Origin: Larimichthys crocea
Lineage: Eukaryota; Chordata; Actinopteri; Sciaenidae
Direction: 5' to 3'
DNA: 64,000 nt
Assembly (NCBI RefSeq): GCF_000972845.2
Contig: NC_040018.1
Coordinates: 17,202,444 to 17,266,443, forward strand
Shown: positions 58,001 to 64,000 of the stretch, piece by piece
Numbering within the stretch: position 1 is the stretch's first letter
Layout: every line of letters starts with the position of its first letter
The notes under the pieces: model-generated
Told to the model about the DNA's origin: nothing
The model's database searches: none
Seen by the model: only the letters and a program-made list of their open reading frames with translations
Program-made: the position numbers and the translations under genes

Positions 58001-61000
58001 GCTAACAATGTGGAATGCAATAGTCATGCAATAAATTATAGCTTTTGTTGAGTATAAAATGTATGTTTTTGAGTGTCCCAAAGAGGTTTTTAATTGAATA
58101 ATCTCATAGGCCACCGTTTGTTGCTACATCAAATTACATTATATACGTCAATAACACAATGCTTTACCCTTTATCTTCTCCTGTTCTGTGTTTGCTGTGA
58201 TGCAGAGTTTTGATGGTGGTTCCAAGCAAATGCTGAACGGCACCATGGTCCATGAAGTCTTTCAGAGAGCAGCCACAGCAAAAGATTTCTCTTTGGAGAC
58301 GCTCTCTAAGCTGGCTGACCAGGCCCTGCACAGCCCTCAGTACCTAGGAGACATGTAAGTGGACAGATTATACTTTGCGGAGTGCTGCAGACCTTTTCTT
58401 GTGTGCACTGAGGGGATTCAGTTGTTCAGAACACAGCACTTAAATCAAGAAAGGAAGAAGCGGCAGGGAACTGTTATTTGTGAATGTGTTGTGATGTGTC
58501 ATGTTTTTCACTTCATGTTTGTGTGTTTATTCAGTGACATTTGTGTTTTTGTCTGTGTGTCTCTAGGTACAGTTTGGGTGTAACCCAGGAAGAGATGAAG
58601 CAGGAACTGCATGACTATCTGCCCTCACTGGAACTTTGGGCAAGGGAATACCTCAGCTCGCCAACACCAAAAGCCATCAGCCTCAAAATGTAAGCACACA
58701 CAGACAGCACCACAGCATTTACCTGACTGATTTGTGTCCATATCAGTGTAATGGAGATAAAAAGTGACACTAGACCTGGTGCTGAGTGCAATAGTTTAAG
58801 CACAGCTCAAAATGTGTGAATAAAGTTTTTTTTTTTTTTTTTTTAATGAGCTGATTATATTTTTGTCTCTGTCAATGACCTCAGCCCTAGCAACAGCAGA
58901 GCTCCGAGCCCTGTTGTCACGGTTACAGAGTTGGCAGATATAGAAGAAAATGTGTGGTCACCGAGATTTGGCCTGAAAGGGAAAATCGATGTGACGGCAC
59001 GTGTTCGAATCCAAAGACCACGAAATGGAGGTCACAGAACCCCAGAGGAGCGGACCGTCCCCCTCGAGCTGAAAACTGGAAGGGAGTCAAACTCGATAGA
59101 GCATCGCAGTCAGGTTGGTGGACCACGCCATGTTCAGTTATATACTGTAATAATTATGGACTGGTGAGGTCCAGTGGTCCTCATTCATATGCGCATTTAC
59201 ATTTGTTTTTCGGTGTGTAGGTGATTCTTTACACTCTGATGAGCTTGGAGAGATACAATCCTGAAGCCGGTTTCCTGCTTTACCTCAAGACTGGCAACAT
59301 GCACCCTGTAGTGCCCAGCCACATGGACCGCAGAGGTACAGTACACCCACATGTGCTCAACGAACCCACCTGACAGCAGTTGTGAACAATCATCACAATA
59401 TTATCATTAATAATTATTGAACTATTTTTAATGAAATAAAATAAGATCTTGGAAAGAACTTTGTACTCTCCTTGTTTATCTCAGAGCTGCTGAAGCTGAG
59501 GAACACCTTGGTTCATCACATTCACAACTGTGTGGAGAAAGAGGCGGGGCGGAGCCATTTGTCTCGACTTCCTGACATCCTGACAAACAGGCAAACCTGC
59601 CAGTATTGTCCTCAGAAAAGAAACTGTGCTTTATATGAGAGGTAAAGATTTAAAACTAGTTTTGCAGCCATGGAAAGCATAAATGTTCTTAAGAAATGTA
59701 TAAGTTACTACAGTTCTGTTCATTCATAATTTTAAATAGTGTTTAAATGCTCTCATGAAGTTGTGATTCATTCTGTCTTGTTAAATGCCATGTCCTCTCT
59801 TCTCATCCCTTTTTTTCCTCCAGAGCATTGGATGGCAGCTCTGCAGAGGACTCAGAGGATGTTGTGCGTGACTTCCTGCAGCAGGAGACGGGTCACCTGA
59901 CCCCACCACACCTGAGATATTTTTCCCATTGGCTGCTGCTCTGCTGCCTTGAGGCTGCGACCATGGAGGCCAAGAATGGCAGAAAGCGTGTGTGGCTTCG
60001 GACACCAGAGGAGAGGTAAAAAGTCGGTTTCTCCAATACAAAACTTGTGGACACTCGTATTCTTTGACCTTAACTGAATGTTACAGGTCCTGTTGTTAGC
60101 CAAAACTGTAGAAAACACTTTTAGTATTTGTTTAAATAAAAATTTTGCTCAGTAATTCCTGACCTCTGTTCCCAGTGAGAAGAATGGGAGCTGTGTGGGG
60201 AATGTACAGCTCAGTGGCCCAGTCATGGTACAGTCCGGAGGGGTTTTCCTCCATCGTTTCCAGCGAAGCAATGCCGTGCCACAGAAAAGTTTGACCAACA
60301 GCGGTTTGGCCAGTGGGGACCGCATCGTTGTTAGTGACCAGGAAGGTCATCTGGTTGGTTTGGCAACAGGATACCTGTGTGAGGTCAGCAGGACATTGAT
60401 CAGTTGCACTCTGGACAGGTGAGAACAAATCACATCACTTCAACTAAAGGACAGTGAATTGTTTGGACTTTTCTTTCACCCGCTGCTCAGTTGAAGTCAC
60501 TAACCTGATTTACACTTGTTTTGTTGTTTTAATGTGTTTTACAGAGACCTGTCTAAGTTCACTGGAGTGTTGTTTCGATTGGACAGCGATGAAGGTGTGG
60601 TGGGCCTCAGCACTCACCTCACCAATCTGTCCAAACTGATGGTGCACTGTCAGGACAGGTAGATACAGCAAAATGCAATATTAAGCTATGATGGTAAAAC
60701 CAGCATTAACCAGGTGACGGTTTAAACATCAGATTCACATTTGACCTTTGCGGTGTGAAATATGTGATGTTAAAAGTTATTTAATAAAAACGTCTCTCTG
60801 TGCAGTGATCGTCTGAGGGAGCTGGTTGTTGACCTTCGTCCCCCAGACTTTATTTCCAACCTCAGTTCTGTTCTGCCCAGAGAGGCCAAGGACACAGTGG
60901 CCAACATCCTCAAAGGTGACAAGGAAAAGGAAAATTTTCTACACCTTGTCCATTATTTTCCCAAACAGAGAACTCATCACTCATGTAGCAGAATGCCAGT

Positions 61001-63732
61001 TTGGTCAATTCATGCATTGTGTTTGTGTTTAGGTCTCAACAAACCTCAGAAGCAGGCCATGAAGAAGGTGTTGTTATCCAAAGACTACACACTGATTGTT
61101 GGCATGCCGGGCACAGGCAAAACCACGACCATCTGCACCCTGGTAAACCATCATCATAAACTTAACCCTACCTGAATCAGATCTCAACATCATCCAACCC
61201 CTAAACCTTCTCTCCTCCACCATCTCTCTTCCATCATTCTTTTTGCTTCTTCCTCTTTTTCACTGCCTCCCTTTTTTCTTTCAGGTTCGCATCCTTCATG
61301 CGTGTGGGTTCAGTGTGTTGCTGACCAGCTACACCCATTCTGCCGTTGACAACATCCTGCTGAAGCTAAAGTGTTTCCGGGTTGGGTTTCTGCGCCTTGG
61401 GCAGGGGCAGAAGGTGTGTTATAGTTTTTTTTAGAGTTACACTCATTATAGCACAAATCAATATCAGATATCATTTAAGTTACAATATACAGTAATATTT
61501 CAAAAAAGTCTAGATCTCTTGTTCTGTCCCTTAACAATATTCCCCTCTGGCTTGCTCTGATTTCTTTCTTGTTTTCTGCCTCCAGGTTCATCCAGACATC
61601 CTGCCCTACACAGAGGAAAGCCTGAGGAAGAAGGGAGTTCATACTCTGTCCGAGCTGGAGCAACTTTACAACAAAGAGGTGAGGAGTTATAACCAGATTG
61701 TGCCACATGGTTTGTTACACCTCTTTAGCAGCTGCATTGTTTTCTTCCTTCAGGGCAGTTGCAGATGTTGTAACTTGCATAAGAAGTAGGTAAAGTCTTA
61801 CCATTCAATACTGATTATCTCTCTCTCTTTCTAGTTGGTAGTGGGAACCACCTGTATGGGCATCAAGCATCCCATTTTTACACGCCGCCGGTTTGATTTC
61901 TGCATCATAGACGAAGCTTCACAGATCAGCCAGCCTATCTGTCTGGGACCTCTGTTCTATGCAAAGAGATTTGTCCTAGTCGGAGATCACCAACAACTGC
62001 CACCAATAGTACAAAATCAGGAAGCTAAGTATGACAGTCTTCACATAATTTATTATTATACAGGTTCGATCAACTAATGTCAGAAATATCAGTTATCAAT
62101 TATTTTTTTCTCTCCAGGTCACTTGGGATGGATGAAAGTCTGTTTAAGCGACTGGAGCTTCATGGTGATGCAGTGGTCCAACTCAACGTACAGTACCGGA
62201 TGAATAGGTAAACCTACCTTTTAACTTTTAACTTGTCAATCAAATTTTGAAGATTAAGAAAATGTCATTTTATTTACTTAACGACCACAGAACAGCATTT
62301 GAGAGTCATCTGAACAATCAAAGTCTCTAACACCATAATAAAAACTGTGTGCTCTGCGCTTTCAGACAGATAATGTCTCTCAGTAATTCCCTGATGTACG
62401 AGGGCCGGCTGGAGTGTGGCTCAGAGAGGACGGCCACAGCCCTGCTCACCCTGCCCTTCCTGCTTTCTGTCCAGTCAGAGCTCAGCTCCTACTCGAAGAC
62501 TGATCCTCAGCATGACCTGGCTTGGTTACAAGCCACATTGTTGCCTAGCAACCCTGTGTGCTTCCTAGATTGCTCAATGGTTGGTATAATGTACGCAGCA
62601 CTTCAAGCAGTCACTTTCGAACTGTTGAGTCAGAATGTTCAAAAAGATATTTATTTGACTGGAAAATTAAAATGTCAATCAAGGAACTGGTTAGACTAAA
62701 CAGAGTTTTCCAGGTCTGTAATCACATAAAAAACTGTAAATTAGTAAATTACCTGCTTGCAAATGAGCTAAGTTACCTAGTCTAACATCTGCTGACTGCC
62801 AACCTTTTGAATTGCACAAAATATTTGAAAGTTTGTTCTTTAAAAGTGTTTTACTTGACATGCTTTTTTGCTGTTTTTAGCTCAGCTTTATTAGTTCGTA
62901 AGTCAACTGCTTCACCTGTAGAAGAGAGTGATTTATGTGACATAAGATTTTAGATTTTTTGTTTAGAGGGTTTTTGAACATTATTATTGTTTTGAGTAAG
63001 ACAACAGAGGTGTGCCGTTTCTCTCTACTACTTCCTTTAGGTGCCAGCACTGGAGTCTGTGGAGCAGGGAGGCATAAGCAATCACACAGAGGCGGTTCTC
63101 ATACACAAGCTGCTTTCATTGCTCATAAAGGTACATCGATCCTCCAAGTGTTTATGGCATAATACTTTGGGTTTTAAAGTACATTTTTAGGGTCATGCAA
63201 AGTTTGAATACAAAAGAGAGAGACATAATCAGTGTAGCTTGTTTTCATACTAACTCCTTGTTTTCCTTCTTCCAGGCAGGGTGTAAACCCAGTGATATTG
63301 GTGTTATCGCACCCTACAGACAGCAGTTAAAGACCATCTCTGCTCTGCTGCAGTCCTCTGCTTTCACCGGCGTGGAGGTGAACACAGTGGACAGATACCA
63401 AGGAAGGGACAAAAGTCTGATCATCCTCTCTTTTGTCAGGAGCACCACAGAGGAAGGAACCGTAAGTTTCTCTTTCTTCTGAGTAATCTTTTTCCTCGCT
63501 TCTCTGCGCTTCTTTGCATGGACGAGCAAGCACATGAACAGGTGAGTGGGGACCTGAACTAATTCTCTCCTGTTTCCCCACTCAGTTAGGAGAGCTGTTG
63601 AAGGACTGGCGTCGCCTGAATGTAGCCATTACCAGGGCTAAACACAAACTGCTGATGGTGGGCTCTGCCACAACACTACGACGCTACGCACCTGTAGAGA
63701 AGCTACTCAACCATCTCCAGCAAGTGAACATG
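55068..63732 (+). CDS. dna2: DNA2 helicase/nuclease (24 exons visible, 3' end incomplete)
   Basis: Exons: 55068-55097, 55547-55603, 56005-56884, 57041-57146, 57447-57596, 57763-57946, 58206-58354, 58567-58689, 58885-59113, 59221-59335, 59485-59641, 59824-60015, 60176-60418, 60545-60658, 60806-60915, 61033-61142, 61285-61413, 61586-61678, 61835-62028, 62118-62207, 62366-62579, 63041-63130, 63276-63461, 63586-63732. They join in frame to 1364 codons (human protein about 1060). In order: PIP-like motif (15-22), long disordered region, RecB-type nuclease (D595, E621, K623), Fe-S cysteines C458, C713, C716, C722, and a superfamily 1 helicase with Walker [11 protein letters not shown] (K976), DEAS (D1083-E1084) and motif VI (VAITRAKHK). 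DNA2 trims long Okazaki flaps and resects DNA ends, with RPA, in the nucleus (also reported in mitochondria). All key residues are intact. Start: first ATG after the E2F sites, context gtcaccATGa. The last C-terminal residues probably lie past an AT-AC intron. Confidence 0.93.
55547..55603 (+). CDS. dna2: DNA2 exon 2: PCNA-interaction-like motif
   Basis: This 57-bp exon encodes [27 protein letters not shown] fits the PIP-box pattern Q-x-x-I-x-x-F-F exactly and lies near the N terminus behind the basic exon 1 ([10 protein letters not shown]). The donor gag/gtttgt is acceptable. Confidence 0.8.
56005..56884 (+). CDS. dna2: DNA2 exon 3: long disordered N-terminal region
   Basis: The 880-bp exon encodes 293 residues rich in S, P, K and E and has no recognisable fold. 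It contains CDK-type sites (S63-P-L-K, S108-P-E-K) and basic patches ([15 protein letters not shown]) that could act as nuclear localisation signals. Much of the extra length relative to human DNA2 comes from here. The donor ggag/gtacaa leaves phase 1, which the next exon completes. Confidence 0.85.
57763..57946 (+). CDS. dna2: DNA2 exon 6: OB-like region and first Fe-S cysteine
   Basis: It encodes GDVVHLEGH, then [18 protein letters not shown]. The cysteine (C458) corresponds to the first of four cysteines that hold the Fe-S cluster in DNA2-type nucleases. Confidence 0.9.
58885..59113 (+). CDS. dna2: DNA2 exon 9: nuclease active site
   Basis: [16 protein letters not shown] provides the metal-binding aspartate (D595, matching the human residue whose mutation kills the nuclease). 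[18 protein letters not shown] supplies E621 and K623. Confidence 0.93.
59485..59641 (+). CDS. dna2: DNA2 exon 11: remaining Fe-S cysteines
   Basis: [15 protein letters not shown] gives the C-x2-C-x5-C group (C713, C716, C722) with the same spacing as in human DNA2. Confidence 0.92.
61033..61142 (+). CDS. dna2: DNA2 exon 16: helicase Walker A
   Basis: It encodes [20 protein letters not shown], the ATP-binding loop with K976, and ends after CTL before gtaaac. Confidence 0.95.
61835..62028 (+). CDS. dna2: DNA2 exon 19: Walker B (DEAS) and motif III
   Basis: It encodes [20 protein letters not shown] and [11 protein letters not shown], helicase motifs II and III. It is in phase with exon 20, which carries the motif IV region (QLNVQYRMN). 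Confidence 0.95.
62580..63040. other. DNA2 intron 21
   Basis: This is the largest intron in the helicase half. No coding or repeat feature is seen. The open frame that runs on from exon 21 into it (about 62580-62699) is intronic. Confidence 0.8.
63586..63732 (+). CDS. dna2: DNA2 exon 24: helicase motif VI, last visible exon
   Basis: It encodes [20 protein letters not shown] through [12 protein letters not shown]. The match to vertebrate DNA2 stays in register up to VNM (human EKL), which argues against the weak upstream GTGAAC donor. The next bases, ATATCCTTT, are a textbook U12-type AT-AC donor. Without splicing, translation would add only ISFKH and stop at 63748-63750. Confidence 0.85.
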
Positions 63733-63741
63733 ATATCCTTT
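63733..63741 (+). promoter_or_regulatory. dna2: Putative U12-type AT-AC 5' splice site
   Basis: ATATCCTTT directly follows the last conserved codon of exon 24. It matches the minor-spliceosome donor consensus ATATCCTT. No convincing U12 branch point (ttccttaac) followed by an AC acceptor is seen in the last 260 bases, so the acceptor is probably beyond the window. Confidence 0.6.
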
Positions 63742-64000
63742 AAACACTGAGTGCTGCTGCTAAACATTTCTTCATTTAAAATATAAAACCTGATCCTGAG
63801 AAGCATTGTTTGCATTAAATCTAGTCATGTATTGCATAACTGTGCATTACTAAACTGAGGTATGTTCAGCTCTATACAGCAGGAGTCAGCTTTACATCTA
63901 ACAACAAGGCACCGATCTTTCCAACAAATGGTGGTTGAGGCTACAAAACTTTTATTTTTGAATGATTTTTTTTTCATGTAATCTAGTGTACACAGTTTTT
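63742..64000. other. Non-coding end of window, probably last DNA2 intron
   Basis: No conserved C-terminal DNA2 exon is visible. A weak branch-like ctttccaac lies near 63917-63925, but translation after the next AC gives no DNA2-like peptide. Confidence 0.5.

Noticed and set aside
63724..63729. GTGAAC as the exon 24 donor
   Set aside because: It is a weak donor, and the following codons (VNM) still align with the conserved EKL-type segment.
63733..63750. Natural C terminus of DNA2 as ISFKH then stop
   Set aside because: Vertebrate DNA2 continues for about 20 more residues, and the bases match an AT-AC donor. It is kept only as an alternative.

Overview
This window is eukaryotic, vertebrate and almost certainly teleost. 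The genes are split by GT-AG introns, intergenic DNA is AT-rich and full of microsatellites, and the repeats (a Tc1-type transposon, hAT-like elements, tRNA-derived SINEs, LINE tails ending in tatagcac or in tctatc repeats) are of kinds common in percomorph fishes. The species cannot be named from the sequence alone.

Three genes are supported, all on the + strand. (1) Tetraspanin-15 (TSPAN15): seven coding exons from 9032 to 30757 with introns up to 8.7 kb. Exon 1 was not found, so positions 1-9031 are best read as its first intron. The 3' UTR probably runs to a poly(A) signal at 33771. (2) A C2H2 zinc-finger gene, 50226-52695: two exons, six fingers and a short glutamate-rich N-terminal exon of the kind seen in many fish zinc-finger genes. 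(3) DNA2, the replication and repair helicase-nuclease, from 55068 to about 63732: 24 reconstructed exons, about 1364 codons. All Fe-S, nuclease and helicase motifs are present, but the last C-terminal residues are probably missing beyond a putative U12-type AT-AC intron.

Layout: 1-9031 is TSPAN15 intron 1 with a decayed hAT-type transposase (about 4420-5220), a 303-bp hAT-like MITE abutting a dead Tc1 element (5464-7377) and a TA-flanked DNA element (8274-8785). 9032-33776 is TSPAN15, with LINE tails, a 1.05-kb foldback element, a SINE close to exon 6 and a DNA-repeat relic in the 3' UTR. 33800-50100 is gene-poor, with microsatellites, an L1 ORF1 fragment and SINE pieces. 50150-52823 is the zinc-finger gene. 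54760-64000 holds the DNA2 promoter and gene.

The genes are not an operon and need not act together. TSPAN15 acts in membrane-protein shedding with ADAM10, the finger protein is presumably a nuclear DNA-binding regulator, and DNA2 works in replication and repair. The most interesting signals are in DNA2: a PCNA-binding (PIP) motif encoded by a tiny second exon, an ETS plus E2F promoter, and the AT-AC splice donor. Others are a perfect 23-bp hairpin carrying YY1-like sites in the zinc-finger intron and the foldback transposon. I saw no evidence of a wholly new biological system.
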